Shown here piece by piece: positions 9,081-17,574 of a stretch of 56,352 bases of DNA. The translations under genes were made by a program, and so were the position numbers. The DNA is taken from positions 1-56,352 of the IMG/VR virus record IMGVR_UViG_3300044960_000268; one strand, written 5' to 3'. Source of the DNA: a virus. The notes beneath the pieces were generated by a model, which saw only the letters and a list, made by a program, of their open reading frames with translations, made no database searches and was not told where the DNA came from. Positions within the stretch are counted from its first letter, which is position 1; the number at the start of each line of letters is the position of its first letter.

Positions 9081-9482
9081 CTAGTTCTGCCTCAACAGCT
9101 CAAAGTTAGCCACAAACAAGTGCCGATCATTGTCGTCTCGCCCGATGTGGGATATGTTCGACACCATCTCGACACCTACAAAGTACAGAGTCTCCGTTTC
9201 AAGCGGCGATGCGTCAGTCAATGAAGTTGCAATATCTTCAAGCTTATCATACCCTTCGAGGTAGTTCTTGGACCTCACTCGAATTTGAATAGAGGCGTTC
9301 TGGAGATCCAGCTCATCTGTATCTTTCGGACCACCCCCTTGATCATAGACGGTGATCGTCTGGTTCGGCTGTGCAGGTTCCTGGGAGACGTTGATGCTCC
9401 ACGTCAACTCGGATTGCCCCGCGAACACTCCGAAGAGGCGAGAGTGAAGGTACTGAGCGATCTCGTAGGCAGGTGTCGTCAT
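9081..9482 (-). CDS. Tail terminator / minor capsid-like protein
   Basis: 133 aa. Start ATG 9482 overlaps the upstream stop by 4 nt. The N-terminal YEIAQYLHSRLFGVFAG helix followed by IQIRVRSKNYLEGYDKLEDI and a terminal beta segment matches the texture of phage minor capsid / tail terminator proteins, which cap the tail tube and join it to the head. Its position between the gp10-like protein and tube protein fits that role. Confidence 0.68.
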   Translation of the reverse strand: MTTPAYEIAQYLHSRLFGVFAGQSELTWSINVSQEPAQPNQTITVYDQGGGPKDTDELDLQNASIQIRVRSKNYLEGYDKLEDIATSLTDASPLETETLYFVGVEMVSNISHIGRDDNDRHLFVANFELLRQN

Positions 9483-9895
9483 GCCTGCTGTATCTCAGCC
9501 GTTGCATATCGCTTGACCAAGTCGATCACCTCACGCAGAGACTCCTTGTAGGGATCCTCAAGGAATTTCGACTTGCCCGGGTTCCAGTAACTACCAAGTC
9601 CAGAAGGACGAGGTTTTCCGCGTAGCTTCTCCTCGGTGTTCTCATGAACAAAGATAGCATAGGCGGCTCCGTATCCCACTTCTACTGCGTTTGATCCGTC
9701 AATCGCCTTACGAGTAAAAGCGCTTGCTCGCAAGAAACCGTACTCCACAGGGGTCTGGCGCATCGATCGACGTTGAACCAGCAGGCCTCCAGCAAACAAT
9801 CCCTTCATCGCACCTCGTTCCCCGGCGGAAGAGGCGCGAGTGAGCTTCTCAAGCGTTCTGTGGAGCTGTTTGAGTTCGACTGAAACCTTTGCCAT
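9479..9895 (-). CDS. HK97 gp10-like head-tail joining protein
   Basis: 138 aa. Contains the family texture GLFAGGLLVQRRSMRQTPVEYGFLRAS followed by VEVGYGAAYAIFVHENTEE, typical of HK97 gp10 / tail completion proteins. The start shares a base with the upstream stop (9895). Likely role: joining head completion proteins to the tail. Confidence 0.8.
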   Translation of the reverse strand: MAKVSVELKQLHRTLEKLTRASSAGERGAMKGLFAGGLLVQRRSMRQTPVEYGFLRASAFTRKAIDGSNAVEVGYGAAYAIFVHENTEEKLRGKPRPSGLGSYWNPGKSKFLEDPYKESLREVIDLVKRYATAEIQQA

Positions 9896-10227
9896 TACAG
9901 AAGAACCTTATACAGCGTCACCGAGTTGCTCAAGTTAGGGGATTGCTGTACTGATCGGATTTCATGAGCTCCTTCTACGTCTCGAGGATCCCCGATATAG
10001 GTGTGGTCGCCGAGTGAAAGAAACCCTCGAAGCTGAACAGCTTCATCTGTATACACTACCGCCTCACTCAAAAACTCGCGTCCTTGAGCATCTCGCGCGA
10101 GGGACTGACCGTTCTGCCAGCGGACACGCAAGATCTGGGGTTCGCCAAATTCTACGCTGCCGAAGCCGTCATTAGTTCCTGGCGGCCAGTAAGTAGCTTC
10201 CTGCAATAAGTTCTGACGGAAGCTCAT
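9895..10227 (-). CDS. Head closure protein
   Basis: 110 aa from ATG 10227, which overlaps the upstream TGA (ATGA). An upstream in-frame start at 10272 would lie inside the previous gene and lacks a better ribosome site. A small beta-barrel-like protein (EAVVYTDEAVQLRGFLSLGD) in the slot used by head-closure or head-tail adaptor proteins. Assignment is mainly from gene order. Confidence 0.6.
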   Translation of the reverse strand: MSFRQNLLQEATYWPPGTNDGFGSVEFGEPQILRVRWQNGQSLARDAQGREFLSEAVVYTDEAVQLRGFLSLGDHTYIGDPRDVEGAHEIRSVQQSPNLSNSVTLYKVLL

Positions 10228-10604
10228 AGCACTTTCACGAGGGTTCTGCGCTGACCGATCATGGCAAGGCATCCATTAGGATCGAGCGCGATGGCTTGCA
10301 GACCGTAAGTTGTAGTCCCTAATCCATCAGACTTCAACGTGGGGAGACTGTATGAAGTCGAAGCGTCGCCCAAGGACTCGCTTGTGATATTCCCAGCGCC
10401 TCCATTTGTATGAACAGACAATGATGCGATAAGATGGGCAGACACCCATTTTACAATCGCTCTCTGCAATGACTCAGATAGACTTGCTACGCAATTCTCT
10501 ACCATGAGCACCGCATCATCGATAATCGACTCTATCTGATCATCAGTCAGCTCAGTCGTAATGATTGTACGTACTTGGCTAACTGTAGGCGTAGCGATAG
10601 CCAT
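10224..10604 (-). CDS. Head-tail connector (adaptor) protein
   Basis: 126 aa. N-terminal helical part (TVSQVRTIITTELTDDQI; SIIDDAVLMVENCV) and a C-terminal Gly/Ser segment with DPNGCLAMIGQRR are typical of DUF4054/gp6-like connector proteins that dock under the portal. It is the first gene of the connector block downstream of the GC-rich hairpin at 10622..10659. Confidence 0.65.
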   Translation of the reverse strand: MAIATPTVSQVRTIITTELTDDQIESIIDDAVLMVENCVASLSESLQRAIVKWVSAHLIASLSVHTNGGAGNITSESLGDASTSYSLPTLKSDGLGTTTYGLQAIALDPNGCLAMIGQRRTLVKVL

Positions 10605-10621
10605 CGATTTATCTCCTTAGT

Positions 10622-10659
10622 CCCCCGGCCGGCCCCGAGAGCTTTGAACCGGCCGGGGG
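10622..10659. terminator. Strong GC hairpin between capsid and connector genes
   Basis: Perfect inverted repeat CCCCCGGCCGG / CCGGCCGGGGG with a 16-nt loop. On the minus (transcribed) strand no T-run follows, so it may act as an attenuator or an RNA-stabilising end of the capsid transcript rather than a full intrinsic terminator. Confidence 0.6.
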
Positions 10660-10670
10660 TTTCCGACCGC

Positions 10671-11111
10671 TCAAACCCTGGTCGCAAGCACATCCAGCAG
10701 GTCTTGACGACGAGTCGGAAGTTCGCTATCGATCACTCCCGCCTTGAACACCTTTTCACGCCACTGCGCAATGTTCTTCGCCCCTCTCACCGACTGGCCC
10801 TCTTCGATCAGAGAAAGAATGACATCACGATCAATCGACGGCTTATCGGGCACGACAAGGGAGGACTTGATAGTCGAAGATGCCAATTCTTTCAAGACCA
10901 TCCCCGAAAGTGTAAGACGGCGAGCCTCTTCGGGAGTCAGCATGATTTCGTCTCGCGCACCCGGATTGCGTGGAGTCTTGGCGCTGTAGTGCACGAACGG
11001 CTGAGACTTACGCTTGGTCCGTACACCCGTCTCAGGATCGATGAAGGACTGCGCGTCGCCTTCTCTTCTGCTAATAGCTCCGCGAAGAATACGATAGGGC
11101 TTGCGGTTCAT
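10671..11111 (-). CDS. Hypothetical protein downstream of major capsid gene
   Basis: 146 aa from ATG 11111, preceded by GAGGAGAGAGAAAG. Earlier in-frame starts lack that site. Basic N-terminus (MNRKPYRILRGAISRR), then a mixed-charge helical C-terminal half. No family recognised. The place between capsid and connector genes suggests a head-associated or head-completion role. Confidence 0.65.
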   Translation of the reverse strand: MNRKPYRILRGAISRREGDAQSFIDPETGVRTKRKSQPFVHYSAKTPRNPGARDEIMLTPEEARRLTLSGMVLKELASSTIKSSLVVPDKPSIDRDVILSLIEEGQSVRGAKNIAQWREKVFKAGVIDSELPTRRQDLLDVLATRV

Positions 11112-11207
11112 TTCTTTCTCTCTCCTCGTTTTGTGAAGAGGAGTCGGCAGAACTGCTTCTACCGACTCCAAACGCATACTCCAACTGAAGGCCTAGATAC
11201 TCAGACC

Positions 11208-12296
11208 TTACGAAGCCTCAGGGAACAGGTGAGTAATTCCGCTGCGTCCGTCGAAATCGGACTTGAGACGAGGTACCCACACAGCCATGACCTTGAACTC
11301 CTCGACCATGCCGCCCGTAACCGTCCACTGAACGGTCGAAATATCCTGGCCAACGGCGAGATCCACCACGTCCTTGGTGAGCGTCACGAGCACCACATTG
11401 TCACCAGTGAGGAAGTCGGCTACCTTGACTTCTTCGATGCCTGACAGAGCGAGGATCCTCTCGCGTACCGTCCTCGTATCACTCGAGTTCGGGCCGCGAT
11501 AGTCCTCGTCCAGTTTGGCTTCGTAGTGTGCCGGGATGTACAGTACCCACGGACCGTAGTGACGAGCGTTGCGCGACGCCTGCTGCATCGCCTGCACGTC
11601 TTCGATGATCTGAGCGTTCTCGCCAGCAGCGCCGTCCAGCTCATCCCATGCCGTCGCCATGTTCACACGGTTGCGGTCAGGATGCGTCGTGTAGCCGTAG
11701 ATACGTGCTGCGCCGAGCGTCGGATCGGTGACCTGGATCTCCGAGTTGCCATTGAACAGGATCTCCTCGGTCTTCTCCGCCACAAGTCGACCAGCGATTG
11801 CAGCTGCCGCCACGTCGATACCCTCGCCGAAGGTGCGCGATGCGACAAGACGCCGAAGCTCAACCTGAAAATCCTTGTGGACAATCGGCACAGGGACGAG
11901 CTGCGGGCGAAAAGCCGGCGTATCCTTCTGACCCTGCGTAACCGCCGACATATCGACGTCCGCAGGAGTCATGTCGGACATACGATCCCACAGGGATACG
12001 GTCATGCCAATGGACCCGAGATTGTGCTCGAGACCGCGAGACCTAAGATCCATGACGCCGGTAAGACGCTGGACAGCCGACTCGATGACGACACGATCAA
12101 TGTCTTTCCACTCGTCATACTGGAGCAACGCTGTAGCGTTGGTTCTGATCTTGACGAGCTGGCCCTGCGCATTGATCGCCAAGACCTTGGACTGCCCGTC
12201 CTTATCGATGAACGGGCGGCGGCTCATAACATTGATACGATCACCCCCGACTACATCAGGAGCTGGGGCGACCATTGCGTTGAGATGATCAGGCAT
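11208..12296 (-). CDS. Major capsid protein (HK97 fold, encapsulin-like)
   Basis: 362 aa, following the DUF2213 protease and the decoration-like gene. Visible signatures: N-terminal arm, VVIESAVQRLTGVMDLRSRG, the E-loop-like VPIVHKDFQVELRRL region and an Ala-rich spine helix (DVAAAAIAGRLVAEKTEEIL), then YGPWVLYIPAHYEAKL and a C-terminal beta segment. The pattern resembles the encapsulin/linocin-like branch of HK97-fold shell proteins. It should build the icosahedral head. Confidence 0.88.
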   Translation of the reverse strand: MPDHLNAMVAPAPDVVGGDRINVMSRRPFIDKDGQSKVLAINAQGQLVKIRTNATALLQYDEWKDIDRVVIESAVQRLTGVMDLRSRGLEHNLGSIGMTVSLWDRMSDMTPADVDMSAVTQGQKDTPAFRPQLVPVPIVHKDFQVELRRLVASRTFGEGIDVAAAAIAGRLVAEKTEEILFNGNSEIQVTDPTLGAARIYGYTTHPDRNRVNMATAWDELDGAAGENAQIIEDVQAMQQASRNARHYGPWVLYIPAHYEAKLDEDYRGPNSSDTRTVRERILALSGIEEVKVADFLTGDNVVLVTLTKDVVDLAVGQDISTVQWTVTGGMVEEFKVMAVWVPRLKSDFDGRSGITHLFPEAS

Positions 12297-12328
12297 TGCG
12301 ACTAAACTCCTTGGCTTGCTCTAGCCGG

Positions 12329-12763
12329 TTAGAGGACCTCGACCTTGATGCGAGCGTGCGTACTGCCGCCCGAGTTGTTGACCGCTTCCAAGGCGCGAGC
12401 CACTGGATTAGTCGTGCCAGACTGGAGCGAGCCGTCGCCCGCCGAGTTCAGAAGTGCCCCCGCTGCCACGTTCTGACCGGTATCGAGGAGGGCATAAACC
12501 TGATCCCCTCGCTGAGCATGCCAGGCCGGCACCGTATCATGCTGAACATAATCGGCATCGATACTACCACCCGTATAGCTGCTCTCACAAGCAAACACGG
12601 GAGAAGTGGCGCCGGCAGCCGTATCATGCGGCTTGAACCGGCCCTGACTATCGAACATGACGAGCATGCCGGGCTTGATGCTGCCTTCTGCGCACACGCG
12701 CTCACTATGAGGAGTATTAGTGCCGCGAAGAAGGATAGTCTTCGGGGTATCGGACGAGCTCAT
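12329..12763 (-). CDS. Capsid decoration (cement) protein, putative
   Basis: 144 aa, Gly/Ala/Thr-rich, predicted beta structure. The N-terminal segment ILLRGTNTPHSERVCAEGSI and a central GDQVYALLDTGQNVAAGALL resemble head-stabilising proteins encoded just before many capsid genes. No protease or DNA-binding motif. Assignment rests on order (protease, this gene, MCP) and composition. Confidence 0.62.
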   Translation of the reverse strand: MSSSDTPKTILLRGTNTPHSERVCAEGSIKPGMLVMFDSQGRFKPHDTAAGATSPVFACESSYTGGSIDADYVQHDTVPAWHAQRGDQVYALLDTGQNVAAGALLNSAGDGSLQSGTTNPVARALEAVNNSGGSTHARIKVEVL

Positions 12764-12798
12764 TGTACCGTTCTCCTAAGATTGAGTGTGACCGATGA

Positions 12799-14130
12799 TC
12801 AGGCAGTCTTCCGACCTTCTCGCTGCTTCTTGAAAACAGCCAGTGTGGAGACCGGCGCCATCGCTGCAATAACCTCGTCCTCGTTGTCATGATCGACCAG
12901 CGTGCGAGCACGAGCCGAATAGACAGGAGTCGGAAGCAGTCCGTCAGCGATTGTCTCGAGCTGATCAGTCGACCACTGCTCAATGACCTTGCGATCCATG
13001 CTCGAGTTGCTGACGATGCGCTCAATCAACTGGTTGCGGCGGTTCTTGACCTGATTGTTAGCCAAGCGGATAGCCGCACGATCCTCTTCTGACAGCAGAT
13101 GAGGAGCCAAATCCTTGGCGAGCTGCTTCGGGTCGAGTGCCTTCAGATGAGCCTTAATCGCTTTGTCGACCGCAGCAGCGACCAATTTGGCCACGTTATC
13201 CTTCATCTTATTGTCCTCGCTGTCCTCACTGTCCGTAACCTTCTCCCCTTCTTCAGTCGACTCTTCTTCAGTCGACTCTTCTTCGTCTTCCTCCTGCTTT
13301 TTGAGATAGGCGTCGCGCATTTTCCTGAGCGTCTCCCCACTCATCATGCGCAAGGAGTCTTCATCGTCGGGAGTAAAGGGCGAGTCGTCGTTGGAGATAA
13401 GATCCGCAACGATCTGCCGATGATCATCGTCATCGCCTCGCTCATTGCCAAACAAGCAATTGAGCACTAATGCACGGTTCGAAGCGTCATTCTGAAGCGT
13501 GGACTTCAGCGTCTCAATCGCGGCCTTTTCCTTGCGACTCAGTTTCATCTTGTGCCTCCAGTTGTTGCGAACACCGCAACCATCTTGCCAACTACATGCA
13601 CCTTCACTGTCTGGCAGAAGAGCGAGATGATTGGGCTTTACATCACGGTTCACGACTTTGTAAGTGCGCCCATTTATCTCGCCGTCTGCAGATACGTCCT
13701 TAGAGAAGTAACCGGTGCTTACGTCCATAGGTCGGCCATCAAGCAAGGCTTCTACCAAGCCAGGTGCGAGCTTGTTTGCTCGATCAATGTCGATCCACGC
13801 TTCGCCTTTCAACGATGGACCGTCCAGCTGGGCATTGAAGACCTGACCGATCTTCCATTTCGCCCAAATATCCGGTGAATTAGCTGAAATAAATTCCCCA
13901 TTTTCCACAGGATGATTGATGGTTACGGGGACTCCGTTCCAGCTATCAGGGTGAAGTTCCTCAAGAGGCAGCAGCGCCTCGTTCATCACAACGTCAGAAC
14001 GAGCCATCACTACGGGGACCACGAGATAATCTCGGTCCTCATAGCGCGTGAAACGGACTTCGCGCGCCACGAGATTGGTGGCGAAGCGCCTTCCCTTCGG
14101 TAGGTTGCAAGTGCAATCGTCCTTTGCCAT
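12799..14130 (-). CDS. DUF2213-type prohead protease with scaffold domain
   Basis: 443 aa from ATG 14130. Residues ~1-200 match DUF2213 phage proteins: ELHPDSWNGVPVTINHP, KGEAWIDIDRANKL, GRPMDVSTGYF and NHLALLP. The rest is a charged, coiled, acidic region (EEESTEEESTEEGEK) ending in a basic tail, as in protease-scaffold fusions. It should assemble and then mature the prohead. A consensus promoter lies directly upstream and would place the RNA start at or one base before the ATG; no Shine-Dalgarno is visible. An alternative TTG start at 14166 coincides with the -35 box and is unlikely. Confidence 0.82.
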   Translation of the reverse strand: MAKDDCTCNLPKGRRFATNLVAREVRFTRYEDRDYLVVPVVMARSDVVMNEALLPLEELHPDSWNGVPVTINHPVENGEFISANSPDIWAKWKIGQVFNAQLDGPSLKGEAWIDIDRANKLAPGLVEALLDGRPMDVSTGYFSKDVSADGEINGRTYKVVNRDVKPNHLALLPDSEGACSWQDGCGVRNNWRHKMKLSRKEKAAIETLKSTLQNDASNRALVLNCLFGNERGDDDDHRQIVADLISNDDSPFTPDDEDSLRMMSGETLRKMRDAYLKKQEEDEEESTEEESTEEGEKVTDSEDSEDNKMKDNVAKLVAAAVDKAIKAHLKALDPKQLAKDLAPHLLSEEDRAAIRLANNQVKNRRNQLIERIVSNSSMDRKVIEQWSTDQLETIADGLLPTPVYSARARTLVDHDNEDEVIAAMAPVSTLAVFKKQREGRKTA

Positions 14131-14137
14131 AAAACGG

Positions 14138-14166
14138 CATATACCCAAGTGGGCAATGCCCGTCAA
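14138..14166 (-). promoter_or_regulatory. Promoter for head genes, predicted leaderless start
   Basis: TTGACG (14166..14161), 17-nt spacer, TATATG (14143..14138), minus strand. The expected start at ~14131/14130 falls on the protease ATG (14130). Confidence 0.6.
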
Positions 14167-14225
14167 ACGCGATTTTCAAAAAGAAACTCTGTAAAAAAGG
14201 ATGGGATCCCAGTTACCAAGAAAAT

Positions 14226-14261
14226 CCTCTAGAAAGAACAATGCGTTACTATCTCTAGAGG
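14226..14261. repeat. Inverted repeat in the transferase-head intergenic region
   Basis: CCTCTAGA ... TCTAGAGG arms separated by about 20 nt, in the ~215-bp stretch (14131..14345) between the transferase block and head promoter. It may end the transferase transcript, although no T-run follows on the minus strand. Confidence 0.4.
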
Positions 14262-14345
14262 AAGTAATTCTACCATCGAATATCCATTCGGGATTTGAAG
14301 AACCCATCGGTGAGCTTTGATGAACAAATCGATGGTTTGCCATCA

Positions 14346-15512
14346 CTATCGATAGTGTTTCGCGATCCAGGCGCGATCACGTGTCCAGCGACGATCCCAA
14401 GGCTTCCGCTGCCCATGGAAGATCACGATCCTTGCGCCCACAGGGAGGCCTGTAGTATGTCTTACGTCTCGAGGATACGAGTAGACTCCATCGTGTTTGC
14501 CCCAGCCTGGCTCACGCGCCTTAAGACAGAAACTGATCCATCCTTGATCACTTCCTTGATACCCGGCGAGAGATGCGATACGAGGGGACTTCTCGGGATC
14601 GAATGTTTCCCAGATCCATGAATACGCGCCAGCAGTAAAGAGAAACATGGATCCATTGTATACCTCAGGGACGTTCACTCCCGGAACTTTCCAGCCAACG
14701 AAGGGGTCAGGGCGATCAAAGATGTGGGTAACATCGCCCGTCAAAATGACATCGAGATCCATTGACAGGATCCTGGGCCCAAATACTTCCGCCATCTCTT
14801 TCGAGAAGATCTTCAGCCGGCGGTAGCACGACGGCAAATGCTTACCTGAGATGTTAGGCAGATTGCTGTGGTCTTTCCAGAGCTTATACGTCTCGCAATC
14901 TAAGCCCCTTGGATCGTCAGTGATGCAGACAAAGCGGTGAGGACGAGGATAGTGCCTCTTGATCATCTTCTGGAGGGTGTGGACGTGTTCGGGCAAGAAC
15001 ACTGTCTTATACCCGGGAGAGTTCCATTTCCAACATACGATTGTCAAAGGTGCATTTACTACAGGAGGCGGTGAGCTTTGAAGGTGAGCCGCATGCTCTT
15101 CCCAATAGTCGGGTTGCTCCGCCAGAAGTTTCTCGACACGCATTCTTGCAGCAGCGACTTTCTCAGTTTCCTCTCGCTGCTGCGCCGCTATGAGCATATC
15201 CATTTCGTCTACTTGACGGATAGCGGCGGCAACCTCACGCTTTGAAATATCTACAATGGAAGAGCCGGGGTTATCGATTGAAGGTATCGACCGAGCACGA
15301 AGGAGAAGATCTTCATAAAGGAAGCGATCTTTCTTTCTCACTTGCCCGAAGTACAGAGGAACCTCAGCCCAGTAAAACCCGCCTTCATCAGAAATCTGCG
15401 CCATTGTCTTGTGAGCGCGACTTCCGCTTCTATAAGCTTCATAGATTATCTCGGCGAGCACATAGGGGATCGCCGGACCATCTTTCATAGGGAAAGATTT
15501 TAGAATGGCCAT
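14346..15512 (-). CDS. Glycosyltransferase (GT-A, DxD) with N-terminal extension
   Basis: 388 aa. The C-terminal ~240 residues are a nucleotide-sugar transferase: TIVCWKWNSPGYKTVFLPEHV start, HLPSCYRRLKIFSKEMAEVFG, the metal-binding ILSMDLDVILTGD motif, NGSMFLFTAGAY and GSDQGWISF. The N-terminal ~150 residues are helical and of unknown role. Its start overlaps the GT2 gene by 13 nt, so it is the last gene of the transferase operon. The acceptor is unknown: DNA base, virion protein or host glycan. Confidence 0.78.
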   Translation of the reverse strand: MAILKSFPMKDGPAIPYVLAEIIYEAYRSGSRAHKTMAQISDEGGFYWAEVPLYFGQVRKKDRFLYEDLLLRARSIPSIDNPGSSIVDISKREVAAAIRQVDEMDMLIAAQQREETEKVAAARMRVEKLLAEQPDYWEEHAAHLQSSPPPVVNAPLTIVCWKWNSPGYKTVFLPEHVHTLQKMIKRHYPRPHRFVCITDDPRGLDCETYKLWKDHSNLPNISGKHLPSCYRRLKIFSKEMAEVFGPRILSMDLDVILTGDVTHIFDRPDPFVGWKVPGVNVPEVYNGSMFLFTAGAYSWIWETFDPEKSPRIASLAGYQGSDQGWISFCLKAREPGWGKHDGVYSYPRDVRHTTGLPVGARIVIFHGQRKPWDRRWTRDRAWIAKHYR

Positions 15513-16222
15513 GAAACCACCTTCTCATAAGGGAAAGAGTCGCGTACGGTCTTCCATCCCTTCTGCTTGCTGCGCTCGGCGCGAATGCGTTTGATAGCGT
15601 GCGCGTCTTCGACGCTCTTTCGACCGAACTCTTTAGGCGTTGATGCGTCTGGAGTATGCTCTCGCCCAACTCTGATAAGTATGAGGGGCAGCTGCTTGAC
15701 GGCTGACGCTTTGAGCATCACTCGATCTCGGAAATCCCAATCGGTTCCGTAGTACCCCGCGAAACGCTCATCGTATCCTCCCACTTCGTCATATAGCGCC
15801 TTGGTCAGAAACCAGGAGTTAGGATGGAACTTGTACGGTTCGAATGTCTGATCGTTGACGCGAGAGAAACGATAAGCGATGCGAGGATCCAGGCGATTAC
15901 TGAAAAGGAGAGCTGACAAAGTATCGTTGGGAATAAGATGATCCATGTCAGTCAGAAACACCCATTCGTGACGGGCATGCTTGACACCGATGTTGCGACA
16001 AGCGTCTTGGTTCCACCTTACATCGACTTTCATTCGGAAAAGCTGAAACTCGAACTTCCCTTTTGTAGGGGGAACCGCTGGATATCTAGGCGACCCATCA
16101 TCCACAACAATGTACTCGAGGCGTTCTTGGACTTGTGGGTTGTACTGATTGAATTGATGGTATTGCCGCCTCAGCATTACCGGGTTCTCGTAGTAGGCCA
16201 TGACTACGGTGATCTTATGCAT
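15500..16222 (-). CDS. Family 2 glycosyltransferase
   Basis: 240 aa from ATG 16222 (AAGGAA upstream; overlaps the previous stop by 8 nt). GT2 features: ITVVMAYYENPVMLRRQ at the N-terminus, EYIVVDDGSPR, NQDACRNIGVKHARHEWVFLTDMDHL with the DxD, and GGYDERFAGYYGTDWDFRDR. The last is the acceptor-side ED-like motif of galactosyltransferase-type GT2 enzymes. Cytoplasmic, no membrane segment. Sugar and acceptor unknown. Confidence 0.85.
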   Translation of the reverse strand: MHKITVVMAYYENPVMLRRQYHQFNQYNPQVQERLEYIVVDDGSPRYPAVPPTKGKFEFQLFRMKVDVRWNQDACRNIGVKHARHEWVFLTDMDHLIPNDTLSALLFSNRLDPRIAYRFSRVNDQTFEPYKFHPNSWFLTKALYDEVGGYDERFAGYYGTDWDFRDRVMLKASAVKQLPLILIRVGREHTPDASTPKEFGRKSVEDAHAIKRIRAERSKQKGWKTVRDSFPYEKVVSWPF

Positions 16223-16820
16223 GGTTGAATTCCTTCGTAGAGATAAGAGGAATAGATTTAGACCATCGGCTGTCACTCACAACCGTAACTTTGATGCCAA
16301 CCTCTATGAGCTGAGCAATCATCAACTCCATTTGCTTCGCCCATTCTTTGTACTTCCCCTCTTTCGTCGCTCCTTTAGGGGACCACGGATAGGGATCGTA
16401 CCAGTAAGGCTCACCTTCCGGACTGCGGCCCATGTCAAATCCAAACATCCACAGATGGTCAGGTTTGAGGTGGTAGACTAGGTTGAGTGCGCACGCTCCG
16501 CTATTAGATCCGTGGAGCGTATCGATTGAAGTGGAGAAGACATGCTTCTTGTCGTTACCTTTGAACCGCGTCAGCTTACGCCACGTCGATCCTCCTCGAT
16601 CCCATACATTCTTACATGCTGAGTCACGAAGCCACGTCCATTGATCGAAAGCAAGCAGCTTATCCCATCGATACTCTACCCATAGTCGATCCATAGAGAT
16701 GACTGTATGGACTTCGGGAAGGTGTATCGCCGCATCGTTCACGGCGATGATCTGGCCTTTGAGCTTCGTCGGCGAGATGTTCCGGAATGACCATCCGCCA
16801 GCAACGATAGAGATAGTCAC
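16215..16820 (-). CDS. DUF115 / glycosyltransferase-like protein
   Basis: 201 aa from GTG 16820, which overlaps the upstream stop (GTGA) and has GGAGGAA five bases before it; an earlier GTG at 16832 is less well placed. The N-terminus TISIVAGGWSFRN is a nucleotide-binding start, followed by IAVNDAAIHLPEVHTVISMD and the late motif SGACALNLVYHL...WMFGFDM. This pattern is seen in DUF115-like and related phage proteins near transferases. Catalysis is not proven; it may be a transferase or a sugar-nucleotide-processing partner. Confidence 0.6.
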   Translation of the reverse strand: MTISIVAGGWSFRNISPTKLKGQIIAVNDAAIHLPEVHTVISMDRLWVEYRWDKLLAFDQWTWLRDSACKNVWDRGGSTWRKLTRFKGNDKKHVFSTSIDTLHGSNSGACALNLVYHLKPDHLWMFGFDMGRSPEGEPYWYDPYPWSPKGATKEGKYKEWAKQMELMIAQLIEVGIKVTVVSDSRWSKSIPLISTKEFNHA

Positions 16821-17434
16821 CACTTCCTCCACACGATCCGATCACATTTTGTAGATCGTTGAATGACCTGGGTAGCCCGGAAGTAACGCTCGAGCTGCTT
16901 GATCCATTCCTTCCGGTTGTGACGGACATCGACTATGAGAACAGAGTCTCGACTTGTACGGGAAGCGACGAAGTCAAGATAGTCGTCAGGCGGGAAATGG
17001 AAGCACCAGCTTTGAAGGGAGAAGACTAAGTCGAAATGCATCAACGGAACTTTATCGAGCGTATCCGGCGTAAAGTATCCCGCAAGTTGAGCATTATTCA
17101 CTTGCCAGAAGTCGCGCGTTACAGCGCCTGAATTGAACGTCTGGGCGTGTTTCTCGACAACTGAGTCATCATCCTCACCGTCAAGCAAATACGCCTCAGC
17201 GCCGTCCCAGAAGCGTTTAAGGAGGATCCCGACACCCGACAGTCCCGATCCCACGTCAAGGAAGGACTTTACATGACGCGGTGAAGCGAGTTGTATAGCG
17301 TTAGCATCCTTCGAAATCGAATGATGGTACAACGTCAGCCATGTCGGTAGATCGTGCGAATAGTCCCATAGAGCGCCTCGTTGCAGTTGCAAGTAGCGCA
17401 GATGGTCAGTATCAATAATGAGGCGATTGCTCAT
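16817..17434 (-). CDS. SAM-dependent methyltransferase
   Basis: 205 aa from ATG 17434 (ATGA overlap with the small membrane gene). Class I methyltransferase: SAM motif SFLDVGSGLSGVGILL, acidic motif AYLLDGEDD, then HFDLVFSLQSWCFHFPPDDYL and SVLIVDVRHN. No target-recognition domain for DNA is visible, so a small-molecule, glycan or protein acceptor is likelier. Part of the transferase operon. Confidence 0.78.
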   Translation of the reverse strand: MSNRLIIDTDHLRYLQLQRGALWDYSHDLPTWLTLYHHSISKDANAIQLASPRHVKSFLDVGSGLSGVGILLKRFWDGAEAYLLDGEDDDSVVEKHAQTFNSGAVTRDFWQVNNAQLAGYFTPDTLDKVPLMHFDLVFSLQSWCFHFPPDDYLDFVASRTSRDSVLIVDVRHNRKEWIKQLERYFRATQVIQRSTKCDRIVWRKW

Positions 17435-17565
17435 GGCCCCACCGTAACCGTCCAATTCTCCCACCAAGCTACGAAGGTGAACCAGGCCCACATGGTTTTT
17501 GCAAGGGCGGCGACTCCTACGAAGATGGTGAACCCGATCACGTCATTGAGAAGCTTCTTTTTCAT
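17431..17565 (-). CDS. Small single-TM protein in transferase operon
   Basis: 44 aa. ATG 17565, stop overlapping the next ATG (ATGA). Basic start MKKKLLNDVIG followed by a membrane segment (FTIFVGVAALAKTMWAWFTFVAWW), Trp-rich. The tight overlap supports real translation. It could anchor or couple the neighbouring transferases to the inner membrane. Function unknown. Confidence 0.6.
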   Translation of the reverse strand: MKKKLLNDVIGFTIFVGVAALAKTMWAWFTFVAWWENWTVTVGP

Positions 17566-17574
17566 GGGGCATCC

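Noticed and set aside
10575-11444. Long plus-strand ORF (289 aa) across the capsid-connector region
   Set aside because: It is antisense to well-supported capsid genes, lacks family features, and is Arg/His-rich as expected of a shadow frame.
11526-12305. 259-aa plus-strand ORF antisense to the major capsid gene
   Set aside because: Composition and lack of ribosome site indicate a shadow of the capsid gene.
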